Notes: generated by a model from the letters alone, not told the origin. Numbered from the stretch's first letter, positions 1 through 12,438 are shown. The stretch is 64,000 nucleotides of DNA from Thamnaconus septentrionalis (GCA_009823395.1 CM020506.1:22660001-22724000), one strand, 5' to 3'. Numbers and translations: made by a program.

Positions 1-336
1 TGCTTATCCTCCAAATTCTTTCCTTTGTATTGACAGGCTGTTGGGGAACAAGCAAACCGTCTTCCACAGCCACTGGCAACCAAAGTCAGGTCAGACGTAA
101 ATATACAGGCCAGTAGTCTCTCTCGCAAAAAACAAACAAGATGCGTGAGCGTCTTTGTTTGGCATGGAAGGAATAATCATGAACGACTCACTCAGGTTTT
201 AATGAGACATCATATATGTAATTAATTCAAATGCAACAAAATGTTTTTATTAAACTGTAGTTTGGATCCATTACTACCCCCCGCTGGTTGAAAAGCGCAA
301 TTATCTGTTACCACCATTGTTAAAAAGAAACTAGAT

Positions 337-370
<34 letters not shown>

Positions 371-2027
371 CCCAAATTGGGAAAGTACTCAGTAGGCCTA
401 CACATGAATGCATTCACAGAGCTGGAAAATCATGAAGCCTCTTTTGGAAATACGTCCACGAACAAGGTAAAGTAGCGTATGCTATACAGTATTTACAAAA
501 TATAACTACATCCCTCTGTTTTGTGTGACAGACAACTGCAATGACACAAAGACGGGTAGTGTTGACAGCAGTATCACGTTTTAACATTGTTTGCAAATGT
601 GACGAGTATAACAAGAAAACAAACCTCATCTATTCGTAAGCCATAATATCCATAACAACCATTTGGATAAAGTGCCTTAGCATTATTGTACTGATTTGAA
701 TGCATCAGGTGTATTTCCTGAAGGAGCAAATCTGTTGTTCTGATAAAGCACTCCTTCTCCACGTTCACCAAGTGTCCCTGGAGTCCTGCTCAACAGTTGT
801 GTACATGGAAATACTATTCAAAGTGACCTGCACCCAAAAAACCTGCATTTGAGGACTATGTATAAAAAGATATTTTCATTCACTTTGAAACCTAGGTCTC
901 AGTACTACTGTAATAAAATAATAAATACATGACTAACAGACTAAAACATTAAAAAACAAAAAGTAAAATAATAAGGTAATAAAATATTAAGATTTACCAA
1001 ATTAGCAATTAGCAGTAAACATCAAATTCAAAGAAATGAGAATAGAAAGGCAATGGACATTCAATCAATAAGTCACTGTGTCACCATCTCAGACAAATTC
1101 ACCGGACTTCTAAAACTGTGATTTCTGAGTCTTTTTCCAGTTTCTGTTTTTCTTCAACTAGAAAATTTTCCCTGGGTTGAAACAGAACATTGGTCGAAAT
1201 CAAAGCTCACCCTCTTCTAAAAGTAAGTGATAAACAATAGAGCAGAAACACATACTTTACACATTCCATCTCCTCTGTGAGGCTTGACAGCGAAGGCTGG
1301 GGAAGACGTGTGCGCCGCCCTTGCTAGGCGTTTTTTGACGCCTATAATGAAGAAATATTAAATATTTCAGGGAGTTTATAGTAATCTGCGGCACTGCAAA
1401 ACATACATGATAAATCAAGAGGGGGAAACTCAACTGGCGGTGGGTTACAATTGTATGAAAAAAAGCTCAATCAAGTGTAAACAACAAGCTAAATTCAGCT
1501 AGCTGAATTTACCATCTAGCATGCTGGCTATGCAAGCCTATTAGCATGTTAGAATACCTCTAATACTGAGATGCTTACAGGGATTGCATCGGTCCATACA
1601 GATAAACCTTAGCCTACGCTAGCTAAATTTGGCACACAGCTTGCTGGCTGCTGGATGCATTCAAAACATGATGCTTGTGCGTGAATGTGTTAACGCCTGA
1701 AAATAAAACTATGTTTACTGGAGTTACTAAGTACAATTGCAAGTTGTGTTTGTGTAATAAATACAACATGAACCCCCTACGCTAGTGTCACCAATATGCA
1801 ACCCATAACATTATCCACACGTTACCTCGCAACCACTCTGTTTACTGATAAGTTGATTGTCTGCATGGACTATGGAAGAGGCAAGTTTTCAAGACAAGAC
1901 GTTTTTAGTGTTTTGGTCAATGTTTGCAGTCTAAAACCATGCAAACAATCAAAACCAATTAGCATTTACATTGTCTTTACAAACTACAAACTGTGGACAA
2001 ATAGTTTCCCAATGGACGACAACGGAC

Positions 2028-2165
2028 AGCAAGTTTTTGGACTGTGGGAGGAAGTCAGAGAACCTGGAGAGAACCCACACAGACAGAGGGAGAACATGCG
2101 AACTTCAAACAGAAAGGTCCCAGGACCGGAATCGAGTCCACGACCTTCTAAACACTTCTAAACAC
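2028..2165 (+). repeat. Partial copy of fish interspersed repeat A
   Basis: It carries the same core as the fuller copies at 9.1-9.95 kb: 'ggactgtgggaggaag', then 'gagagaacccac', a 'gggagaacatg' block and a 'cgaccttct' end. The family is widespread in fish genomes and behaves like a 3'-anchored non-LTR or SINE-type sequence. I cannot assign a database name. Confidence 0.6.
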
Positions 2166-2770
2166 ACCATGTCAACCTTGGCTGAGATAATAAATATGCA
2201 TATAAATAATATATGACTTACAGTTCCAGTAGCATCAAGGCTAGATCACCACCAGTCTTGAAGCCCTTTTCCTCTTTCAGCTTTCAGCGCCATCAAGTGC
2301 AAAAACTGGTCCGATATTTAGTCCGGCATCTTATTCGATCACTGCCTCTCCTTCTTTGGGCCTTGTTGGATTTTGTTGCTGGCTCGGCCATGGGGTTGGT
2401 TTTGATAAAAAAAATTGGAGTAGCCATTGGCTAAAGCTAACTATGAGTAAAGGTGTGGCGTATAACTGGAAAGCAGGTCGTACTCTACCTGTCTACATCC
2501 CACAGGCTCCTACCCGCCAGCGACCCATCCTAACTGCAGAGGTAGCACCGTTCACCCTATTGGCTGTTCATCCACCACTTCACTGAGTTTAGGAACATTA
2601 TTTTACCAACATCAATGTTCACAGCATCAAAAAAAGTTTTTCAAACCTAACTCAAAATGTAAAAGACAAACAACTATAAAGCCGCTTTCCCACTGAAAAT
2701 AAGGTGTCGCTGTTTGTTTGTTTTTTTGTTTGGTTTTTTTAACATGGGTCGATCCTCTAAGAATTGGCAT

Positions 2771-3315
2771 TTAGCCCCTTTCCCACTGACCAAAACCAGC
2801 AGGGTCTGACCCCCGCTGACAAGCTGCATAGTCTCCACTTTCACCACTGCATGTCTGCTGATGTAATCGCGCTTAGATCGCATAGATGAACAACAGAATT
2901 CAGGGAAGTAAACAGTGGAGAGCAACATGGATGTGAGTCCAGTGGTGGCCAGTGTTCTTTGTTGTTGGGCACTTTTCAAAATTGCCAATTTTCGAGTGCT
3001 GATGCAACGTAATTGAACACCTTTGCTTCAGTACGTGATATACGCCGCGACTGGCGCAATATTATGGCGTAGTGCACTTAACGCTCAACGTCATCACATG
3101 CAGCAGGTAACAGATGTGATGTTGACAGGGGTCTGGCTTTCCCACCGCAAGCCGATCAGAGCAGAGCCGACTAAAGCCAACTTTAACCCGGGTTGCTCGC
3201 AGTGTTGTTTGACGCTGGTTGACGGGTTGGTGAGCCTTTCCCACTGCCACCAAATGGCCATTGTTAGCAGGTTTAAAAGGTTTTGTTTTTTTTGGCAAGT
3301 GGGAAAGGGGCTTAA
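2771..3315. mobile_element. Non-autonomous DNA-transposon-like element with inverted ends
   Basis: The left end reads 'tagcccctttcccact' and the right end reads 'agtgggaaaggggctta', which is its near-perfect reverse complement. They lie about 545 bp apart, and no transposase ORF is visible between them. A third, diverged copy of the left-end motif ('agccgctttcccactg') sits upstream near 2681, suggesting nested or tandem insertions. I could not see a clear target-site duplication, so the superfamily is unassigned. Confidence 0.55.
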
Positions 3316-3734
3316 GTAATTACTATTACTAATTACTTGACATAAATTCTTATACAGACATCAGTGGATGTGGTCAGTGGAGGCCCATTCTAGAGACACA
3401 AGTGGTGCAGCCAAGACCATCTGAACCCGGAGCCAGACCACGTTGAGACCAAGACCGAGACCGAGTTAAGATACAGACTGAAATAATTGGGCTCTTAAGA
3501 ACATTGATGCTGCACCAGGGATCAGCGAGCCTGGTTGTTGAACTCTCCTTGAGGCTAAGACAAGGCCAAAGAGTGTGTAGAGCGAGACCACTTGAAGGTG
3601 GTTCAAGACTGATCTCGAGTACTACATCAGTAAAAGACTGTGGTCTGTACCTTGTGTGTTTTTGTTGTTGTTGTTGTTGTTGTTTTTGAGGGGCGGGTGG
3701 GTTGTGTGTTTAGCTTTTAAAACGTTTGATGGAT

Positions 3735-3845
3735 TAGAATAAATCAATGTAACTGGTGAGGTACTAGCACACATACGGACAATTTAGAGTTCCCAATTCA
3801 CCTCACATCATGCATGTTTTTGGACTGTGGTAGGAAGCAGGAGAA
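3735..3845 (+). repeat. Partial copy of fish interspersed repeat A, ending at a GT tract
   Basis: Contains 'acggacaatttagagttccc' followed by 'catgcatgtttttggactgt', the middle block of repeat A. It is cut off where the GT microsatellite near 3859 begins. Confidence 0.55.
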
Positions 3846-3855
3846 GTCGGACAGA

Positions 3856-3905
<50 letters not shown>

Positions 3906-4855
3906 TGCTGTGTAAGAATTCACAGTCATTCCCATGCACGTGTCCTGGAAATCCATGGTGAGGCGCTCAAGAAGAAGGGCAGCTGATGGGTAACCAGAGA
4001 AAGCAGAGTCCTTGGCATTGCAGTGCAGTACATACTGGCGCCTGACGCTTTTGTCGCACACATATACAGACACATTCAGACACACACAGACGCTCCTATA
4101 TAAATGCGGCGAAGCTACAATGGGAGCCCATTTGTCAGCGCGGAGGGCACCATTATTGTGACGAACTTGGAGATGAGCGGAGGATGGCGGTGGGGACGGG
4201 CCGGTCGACCACCAGGAGGGCTGAGCAGGAAACACCTGGGTTGTTGAGAGACGGGAGACAGATCTGGCAGCTGCACAGAGAGGTGCCCGGGGCTTTTAGA
4301 CACATAACATATCCTTGGGTTGCCATGTTGGCAGGCCGTGTCTCTGGGCAACAGTGAAGGTGGATCAGCTGACTGCATTTCGATTCCCCCCCACCTTCAC
4401 CCCCACCCCAGATTTTGATTTTACATAGCTAAACTGTGGACGTGGTCAATGCAGTTGGGACAATTCATTTCCTGTGAGAGATATGCAGCATAGCTTGGGA
4501 AAAAAAAAAACTTTATTAATCCAAAACAAAGAGCCATTGTTGATAGGATACTGATACCCATCATTTGTACTCATCAAAGTTTTTTTTTTGTTAGTAAAAA
4601 CTTTTATTTGAAGAAAAGTGGGTTATACATGTTGCTTTTTGATTTATATACGTAGGTAATGAATAAAATAATGGAAAAGAAATTATACCCTATTACAATA
4701 GAACCCACACTTCTCTCCCGTCAAGATGTTCCTATACAGTTTGTAAGCTTAAGAATCCAAGCAACAGCAAAAAAAGGTAATGATAGTTAGAAAATAAAGA
4801 TATAATAAATCACACAGGTACATATACAGCAGGAAATGAAAATTCACAATTACAA

Positions 4856-5510
4856 CTAAAACATTTTGTTTAATGGTTTTTCTACTCTGCTGTGAGCAGC
4901 AGAACACACCTCCTCTGAGTGATGCCCCCCGGTAACCCCATAGGTGTTCCCACGCCAGCCAAGAGACTTAGTCCCCCCGGTGTCCTGGGTCTTCCTGGAA
5001 CCCTCCCCGGAGAGCTGATCCGGGGAGGGTTCCAGGAAGTTTCGGATGCGTCCAGGAGGCATCCGAAACAGATGCCCGAGCCACCTCAGCTGGCCCCTCC
5101 CGATGTGGAGGAGCAGCGGCTCTACTCCAAGCTCCTCCTGGGTGACCGAACTCTTCGACCTGTCCCTCAGGGTACGCCCAGCCACCCAACGGAGGAAACT
5201 CATTTCGGCCGCTTGTATCCACAATCTCGTTCTTCTGGTCATTTTCCTAAAGCTCGTGACCATAGGTGAGGGTGGGAACGTAGATCGACGGGTAAATCGA
5301 GAGCTTCGCCTTTCGGCTTAGCTCCTTCTTCACCACGACCGGTACAGCGACCGCATCACTGCAGACGCCGCACCGATCCGCCTGTCGATCTCACGCTCCA
5401 TGTTTCCCTGAGTCGTGAACAAGACACCAAGATACCTGAACTCCTCCACCTGAAGCATGGTCTCTCCACCGTCCCGGAAGGGCAAGCCACCTTTTTCCAA
5501 TTGGCGCAAC
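4856..5510 (-). mobile_element. Degenerate LINE reverse-transcriptase C-terminal region
   Basis: The minus-strand translation contains 'AAEMSFLRWVAGRTLRDR', then 'EELGVEPLLLHIGRGQLRWL' and 'HLFRMPPGR'. These are typical of the end of fish non-LTR retrotransposon polyproteins, after the palm domain. The frame is broken by stops and shifts, and the plus-strand text also reads as the usual decayed 3' ORF up to about 5.5 kb. Two perfect hairpins (4991-5039 and 5040-5068) have formed inside it. It is a dead remnant, not a host gene. Confidence 0.75.
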
Positions 5511-6318
5511 AGCTGTCATACAAAAAAATGTTGATATGGTGGTTCTTAAGACTGGCAGAGGGAAAGATCAAAACATTTCATTTGTAATTTTTTTCAAACC
5601 ACACTGTTTGTACTGTCCGTAAGGGAGTCATTGATAAACAGGCAACAGACTTGCAAGCATTTAATTAAAAGTGTGAATGAAAGTCTAACTGAGGCACTCA
5701 AGTCACAACTTCCAAGGAAACACATTGTATTAAGTTTTGATGAGACCATATCTAGTTTGTTCCAACTCATTCTGACCTCTGAAAGATTTATCAGATATTC
5801 TGAGGGAATTGAAGACTGGCTGTGCAGCAAGCAGAAGAGGTACAAATGAATCATCTAACTCCAATAAACATCAAATCTAATCATCTGAATCACACCTGCG
5901 CAAGACAGACGATTTGACTCCACTCTGATAAACTGAGACCCCTGTAAGCACAAGATGTGATTATGCTGAGGTCTTGATGTCCAAAGCCAGCTATGCAGGT
6001 CATTCCATTTTTAGCCTCATGGAAATCCAGGATAGTTTAAATTAACCCCAGCACAAACATTGTCATACAGTGCACGTAATTCATGTATGACTCAATAACC
6101 AGCGCTCCTAAGCTGCTTGTCTGAAGTCAAAAGACAAAAACAAGACAACAGAAAAATGGAATCCAACAATAAAGGATGATGATGACCATGATGATGACGA
6201 TGATTCATAATCCTCTGCTTAAAACTCAGTGATGCTTTGCCTTTTGGAGCTGAAGCAATTACAACAGGCAAGAGGTTAATTTCATTGCTTTTATTGCCTC
6301 TTTTCCAAAATGTGTGTA

Positions 6319-6376
<58 letters not shown>

Positions 6377-6488
6377 CAGAGAGAGAGCAGGGACTGTGGT
6401 GTTGGCAGAGCATGTTATTTTTAGGGGGAAATGAGCTTTAGTGGAGCCAGCAGCTTATAAATACACTCAGACACGCGTGGACGCGCAC

Positions 6489-6531
<43 letters not shown>
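6319..6531. repeat. Paired GT tract and CA tract
   Basis: A pure GT run of roughly 55 bp is followed about 120 bp later by a CA run of roughly 38 bp. The two are mutually complementary on one strand. Confidence 0.9.
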
Positions 6532-6534
<3 letters not shown>

Positions 6535-7414
6535 GCACACACAAACTTAGTATTTCTGACAGTGTATCTGTCTAGTAACTGTGCGCTGAATTAAAAAATC
6601 TGATACATCACCTTTACCCATATTTTATCTTCATTCCCCCCTTTGATTTTTTTTGTCAGCCTTTTGTTCTTGTTTTTCTCTTCTCTATGTTTGTTTTAGT
6701 TGACACCGAATACATACGAGGCTATTAAAAGCATCACGAATCACAATTAAATCCACATCATAACACAACGCTCCCATTCCTACCACAATCCTCAGGAATT
6801 TTAAACCAACTGACTCATGTCTCCACTTTTTTTTATTAGTTTTTTTTTTTTTTTTTTTTTCTTTTCACTGTGACAGAGGTGGGCTGGCCCTCGGGGGTTT
6901 GTTGCACCATATTTGATCCAAAAGCATCATAACTAGCCTCAAACTCAAACCTTTAAAGGTTGAGATGGACGCTGATGTCAATTGAGGCTTTGAATCGGCC
7001 GACCGGTCTCTACTGCGACTATCAGTCACACACTCGCGACTTGGGTGGCAACATGGGCGATCAAACGGTACAAAGGAATTATTCAGATTCAGATTCAAGA
7101 TACCGAATACTGAAAGTCAGTGCTGTCCATAGCGACACATAACTAAAATGATCTAAGTACAAAGAAGAAATAGTCGTTGTCGAACCTGAAGGCACAGTAA
7201 TAATTCAAACCTAGGCACTGTGTCGCTTTTAGCAGTGCTTTTGACAATCAAGGCTCTCATACATGAAGTTCATTAAACTTTATGGCGCATTTGAGGTGAG
7301 GTCACTTTCTCTCGATCCGCTATTTTATGAAATCATTTGCTGATGAGTGATTGTGTAGCTGAGAAACTGAGAAAATGTCCTTCAGGATACAGTACTTATC
7401 TATCTGTCTATCTA

Positions 7415-7447
<33 letters not shown>

Positions 7448-7665
7448 GCTCAATACCAGGATGGTTGTGCTGCTAACGCCTTGGTCAGAGACTTGGGCAC
7501 TTGCACACAACCGGAGTGCTTCATCAGAGAGTGCGTGTTGTCACCGTGACTGAGGTGGCCACCTTGCGGTCTCTGCTCCCAACATCCCGCCAGACTTGTT
7601 ATCTGCACGCTGTTACCTACACAACCTAATGCAGATAAGTTATGAAATGAAGGGATTTGGGTCAG

Positions 7666-8196
7666 ATCCACAAGCCGATTGCCGATAGCAAATAGCAGCA
7701 AAAACAGGGCGACAACCACACTCATATTAATATGTAACATTCCTGACGTGCGCTCACTTTCGAATGTGTTCCACTGTTTGTTAATGTTATTGTTGCTGCG
7801 AGTACGGGGGGCGAACATGTTATACTTCCCCTTTAGGAGGGCGAGAGACACCCCGGCAAGGTGTGTGTACTGTGCTTGGGCCTGCGGGGATGTTTGGAGA
7901 GACGTGTGCAACTGTCTCGTTCTTGGCGTAAGTTCGCGAGGAAGCCAGTGTGCATGTCATTTGACAACAACAGAAATAAAGCATTCCGTCTGTTGAGGTG
8001 CGCAAAAAACGTTACAATGTCTGACGATCTATCGAGCAATTTGCATTTCTGACCCCTCAGGTGCCTCATTTACGTTTTTTTGCGCCTGCAAGTCGTTAGC
8101 GCAAAAACCTCTGTGGATACGACGCAAAGGCGGCGGAGATTACGGCCGCAGAGTCGCAATTTACCTGCTGCGCTCCATTCTTTGTGGATTGGGCCC
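7666..8196. mobile_element. MITE-like element B, copy 1
   Basis: The left end 'gggtcagatccacaa' and the right end 'ttgtggattgggccc' are imperfect inverted repeats (12 of 15 match). The interior shares long blocks with 11.0-11.86 kb: 'acattcctgacgtg', 'gatgtttggagagacgtg', 'cctcaggtgcctcatt' and 'gctgcgctccattctttgtg'. It has no coding capacity, which suggests a non-autonomous DNA transposon. The superfamily is not resolved because no clean target duplication is visible. Confidence 0.6.
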
Positions 8197-8609
8197 TGTG
8201 TCTGACAGACAATACCATAATATAGACTGAGCGTTTCCCCCTGGTTTCTATCGGATCGCACCGTCATCCATCTAAATAAAACGGCCCATTCAGCTTCGTC
8301 ATTTCTGTGGGACTGAGACTTGGGACAGAGGCCTCAGCTCAGCCACCGCTGAGCTTCCTCTCTGATAAACTGAGGGAACAGCGTCCTCTACAGGTCGCCG
8401 CGTGTCACACGCTTTTAGCGCCCCCCAGTGGCTTTCGGCTTCATTCAGTCCGAGTCTCCGCTTCCCCCCCACTGCACAAATGTCAGCGCTCTGCTGTCTG
8501 ACTGCAGCGTGTCTGTGAGCAGCCTCGGCGCGGTGACTGCCAGCCTCTTGGCTCCTCAGTGTGAGAGTGTGTCAGCCGCTCAATAGAGGGGAGTCTTTCT
8601 CGCTGCACT

Positions 8610-8643
8610 CCTCCTCCTCCTCCTCCTCCTCCTCCTCCTCCTG
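8610..8643 (+). repeat. TCC triplet repeat
   Basis: About eleven 'tcc' units in a row. On the minus strand they produce an arginine-rich spurious frame. Confidence 0.9.
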
Positions 8644-9094
8644 CGCTTCCTATCCATGCTATATTTACCTGTCGGTGTGTAGCCCTCCTGTGTGCTCGCT
8701 GCTGGAAACACAAACAGCGAGATATTTTCATATAAATACACATTAGAGATGTTTGGGACTGAGGCAGCTTGCAACCATCCGTGCGTGTGTGTGTGTGTGT
8801 GTGTGTGTGAAATCTCACCGACTGTCACACAGATGCATCTGAGCATCTTTACGCTCCTCCCCTTTTGAACTCTCGTCTTCTGAATCCGTGCAAAAATGAA
8901 TAAATAAATGGACGTCGTCTGTTGTCCAATGCTGGAGCAGAAAAAGAAGAGAAAAGTGCTGACTGGGAAGGAAAAAATAGCAAAAAAAACCAATATTCCT
9001 TTGACCAGAATATTGAGAAGCAGATGAATTTGAGAATTTGGGAGAATAACTCACACACAACAAGTGGAAATGGAACGAGACCAACATAAAAATG

Positions 9095-9430
9095 CATTCA
9101 TTCATTTTCTGTTGCCGCTTCTTCTCTCAACTCATTGGCTGCGCTGGAGCCTATCCCAGCGGCCCTGGGGCCACACCGGTTTATCACACAGGGACAAACA
9201 AGCAACCGCTCGCACCTACGGTCAACTTAGAGTTCCCCCAAATCACCTCGCATTCATATTTCTGGAGTGTGGGAGGAAGCCAGAGAGCCCAGAGGAGAAC
9301 CCACAGACACAGGGGACAGCCTTGCAACCTGCACACGGAAGGAGCCCCCAGGAGACCCCCAGGGATCCAACCCACAACCTTCCTGCTTTTTGCGACGCAG
9401 CCGCTGCACCACCGTGTCGCCCGACATTTG
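9095..9430 (+). repeat. Fish interspersed repeat A, near-full copy 1
   Basis: Begins 'attcattcattttctgttg', passes 'gctggagcctatcccagc', 'gtgggaggaagccagagag' and 'caacccacaaccttcctgct', and ends 'caccgtgtcgcc'. A second copy in the same orientation follows at 9.57 kb. Confidence 0.7.
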
Positions 9431-9571
9431 CGACACAAGGACGTTTTTTCCTCCGACCTTTGACATCTGAACCAAAGAAAGATATAATCCATTAAAAAAA
9501 AAAAAACAAAGAAATAATGAACACAATGGATTTATTAGTTCCACATTCTGATTAATAATTGGAACTGGTGC

Positions 9572-9945
9572 TCAGCTCATCTTCTATACCCGCTTATTCC
9601 TGTTCAGGGTCACGGGGGTCTGCTGGAGCCTATCCCAGCTGTCTTAGGGCGAAGGCAGGGTGACACCCTGGACAAGTCGCCAGTTCATCGCAGGGCCACA
9701 TAGACACAGACAACCATTCACACTCACATGCACACCTACGGACAATTTAGTATGTTCAATTGAACTCTACATGCATGTTTTTGGACTGTGGGAGGAAGCC
9801 GGAGAACCCGGAGAGAACCCACGCAGACACGGGGAGAACATCCAAACTCCACACAGAAAGGTCCCAGGCCCGGGCCCCGGAATCGAACCCACGACCTTCT
9901 TGCTGTGAGGCGGCAGCGCTAACCACTGCGCCACCGTGTCGCCTG
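9572..9945 (+). repeat. Fish interspersed repeat A, near-full copy 2
   Basis: Starts 'tctatacccgcttattcctg' and runs through 'gctggagcctatcccagct', 'catgcatgtttttggactgt', 'gagagaacccacgcagacac' and 'cgaacccacgaccttcttgc' to 'ccaccgtgtcgcc'. It is the best preserved copy in the window. Open frames over it are by-products. Confidence 0.75.
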
Positions 9946-10046
9946 TGGAAACATAAAAAGTGGAATTTGTAAAGAAGCACACAGACAGAAAGCCTTCCAC
10001 TTTTCCACTGGGGTCCTTGATCTGCTCCTCTCAGTGAGCAACCCCC

Positions 10047-10336
10047 CACACACACACACACACACACACACACCTCATATTATCTCTTATTTCCAGCCTC
10101 CCCAGGGGGTCTGTGCAGGGGGTCCGGGTGGGGGGTACGGAGCATTCCACCTGGACTAGGGTGCGTTCGTGTGTGTGTGTGTGTGTGTGTGTGTGTCTGC
10201 GTCTGTGTGTGTGTTTTCGTTGCAGTTTCTCATTGCAGCCCTCACAACACAACTGGCTCCAGTGGGCTTTAGGCCGCTGGATTCAGGCACGCAACAAGCC
10301 GATCGCAGGAGGGTCGGGGTAGGGGGGTGATATGAG

Positions 10337-10388
<52 letters not shown>

Positions 10389-10545
10389 CTGGAGCTCTCT
10401 ACGGGACAACTCCTCCGTCTCCTCACTGGGATGTTTCGCTGTAACCCTCTTCTCTGGGAAGCGACACACTCACTCAAGGCCTTCGCAAAAGTTTTTTTTT
10501 CAAATACAAACACACACACACACACACACACATACACACACACCA
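10047..10545. repeat. Cluster of alternating CA and GT microsatellites
   Basis: Four tracts lie in 500 bp: CA near 10047-10073, GT near 10170-10198, GT near 10339-10387 and CA near 10510-10545. All the cysteine/valine and histidine/threonine frames over this region are artefacts. Confidence 0.9.
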
Positions 10546-10996
10546 CACACACCACATAACATCCAGCCAGTCCAGTGTTTACAGAATGTTTGCAGAGTTA
10601 CGGACTCCATTGTTTCTTTGGTGCGTGTGGTGCTGCCTGTCACACCAGCAGGTTTTTTTTTTTTTTTTTTTTGTCATCGTTTGTTTTTTTCGTTTCCTTC
10701 TTGGTGTCTCATGACCTCCCATGACTGCAAGTGTAGCAAGCGTAGCGCCCCCTGAGCCTCCGCAGCCCCCGTGGCCCCTAAGACGCACGACGCTGCGCGA
10801 CAGGGAAGAGATCGGTGGCGGCGGCGGGCGGCGGCAACAACGCGTGGCTTTGATGAAGACCTCGCAGCTCAGGTGAAATAAATCAGACGCAGGACAGGAG
10901 AAAACCACTCGACCTGAGCCACGTGCAGCAGGGCTGAGAGCAAAGTCTGCACCATGCAGGCAACGGATCACTGGCAGAGATGTCAGGAAGACAAAG

Positions 10997-11860
10997 AGCC
11001 AGATCCACAAAGTGATTGCCCGGCTTTTGCGCCACAAAATCCATAAAAAGAGTTTGCGCTCGTGTCCGCACGTAACCTTGACAGACGCAAGCACCGCCAG
11101 CCAAAACCCCGGCGCAGTGTTTCTGGTGTCGGAGTGACTCTCTCTCATGATGAGGTGTGTGTTTATATAAAAATATCATATACACACACTATTCAAATAT
11201 AAAATCAATATATCTATTTATAACATTGATGAGTTACAAATTCACTGATACTCCATCAGATCAGCCTACAAATCGCACTCAGGTGGCAGTTACTATAAAA
11301 TATATAACAATGAAATATATACTGTATAAATATACTGACGCTCCTTGACTGCCTTTCGATCATGACTGCAGTCGCAATTCCCAGAGCGCTCAGGAGCGCC
11401 TGAGTTTCTCTTCGTGAAATCAGGCTAATTAGAATTATTTGAATTAAAATGATTAGGTCCGGGTTCGTTCTTGCTGCACAATCAACCACACCGGTATTCA
11501 TACTGTGACATTCCTGACGTGTGCTCCACTGTTTATTAACGTTTGTGTTGCTGTGAGTATAGGGTGATAGTGTTACACTTCCCCTTTTAAGAGGATGACA
11601 GTGTGTGTACTGTGCTCGGGGCTGTGGTGATGTTTGGAGAGACGTGACATTCAGCCTCTGGTCTGACGATCTACCGCGCGGTCAGGTTTACTAGAGCGCA
11701 GTTTGCGCTTCTGACTCCTCAGGTGCCTCATTTCTAGGTGTTTTTGTGCCTGCATGTCATTAGCGCAAAAAAATTATTTTCGAGATTACGGCCGCAAAGT
11801 TGCCGCAAAACGCGCCGCAGTTCAGCGCTGCGCTCCATTCTTTGTGGAGTTCTTGGCAAC
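10997..11860. mobile_element. MITE-like element B, copy 2 (split by an insertion)
   Basis: The left end 'gccagatccacaaagtgatt' matches copy 1. The matching interior resumes at about 11510 ('acattcctgacgtg') and continues to 'gctgcgctccattctttgtg'. The extra sequence of about 400 bp from 11.1 to 11.5 kb is absent from copy 1, so copy 2 is interrupted or rearranged. The right terminal repeat is mostly lost. Confidence 0.55.
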
Positions 11861-11869
11861 TGTAAAGCT

Positions 11870-12406
11870 AGATGTTCCCACTTCGGGTTTCACTGCTGGT
11901 ACCTTGTGCAGGCCTCAAACAATAAACAGATACAGATACAGCAAAGGAACTGAGCACAAATGGGAGTCCTGCAGCTGCATCATTTAGAGGAAACCGTGAT
12001 CATCTCTCGACTTTCTGTCCAAGTTTTTTTTTTTTTTTCTGTTCATTTTTGTTGTGCTCGTTGCAGAAGTGAGTTGGTGGGGATTTTTTTTTAAATAATA
12101 AATATATATGAATATAAATAGAGACCCAACAGGTCTATGTCACAGTGGTCCTCCTCTTACCAATGTCTTGACTCACATTACCTGTAATATCACCCTAGCA
12201 CTGTGGAGGCAGCATTCTCACTGTCCAGAGACTGAATCCGCCAACAATCTCAAGAATACATACAACTCAACTCTGAATGAGTTGACAGGTAAACCTTCAA
12301 TACTGAAAAACACAACGCAAAAACTGCACCAAACAATCACACAACATTTTACTCAGCCCACCCTTTCAATTAGCCCGTTAAATAAATCAATTGGGAGGGA
12401 TAATGG

Positions 12407-12438
<32 letters not shown>

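Larger units (their letters stand above)
1..4850. other. Gene-free, repeat-rich flank (possibly wnt4 intron 1 or upstream DNA)
   Basis: I see no coding exon here. The stretch is AT-rich, with a short GATA array near 333-370, two partial copies of a fish interspersed repeat (about 2028-2165 and 3735-3845), a TIR-bearing element (about 2771-3315) and a GT tract near 3859-3902. If the missing first coding exon of wnt4 lies before base 1, all of this would be intron 1. That is inference. Confidence 0.5.
5600..9060. other. Gene-free stretch with microsatellites and a MITE-like element
   Basis: No exon is recognised. It holds a GT tract (about 6319-6373) followed by a CA tract (about 6494-6531), a poly-T run near 6840-6860, a short CTAT/CT array near 7397-7446, element B (about 7666-8196), a moderately GC-rich block (8280-8560), a TCC run (about 8610-8643) and a GT tract near 8785-8809. 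Confidence 0.5.

Noticed and set aside
5631..5849. Plus-strand frame ending '...EDWLC' as a possible wnt4 first exon because of TGG-CT followed by GT
   Set aside because: There is no signal peptide, and the preceding residues do not resemble Wnt4.
9254..9972. Several 70-140 codon frames on both strands
   Set aside because: All fall within the two copies of repeat A.
10579..11148. 189-residue minus-strand frame
   Set aside because: It has no recognisable domain, overlaps MITE-like element B and a poly-T run, and shows no splice or start evidence.
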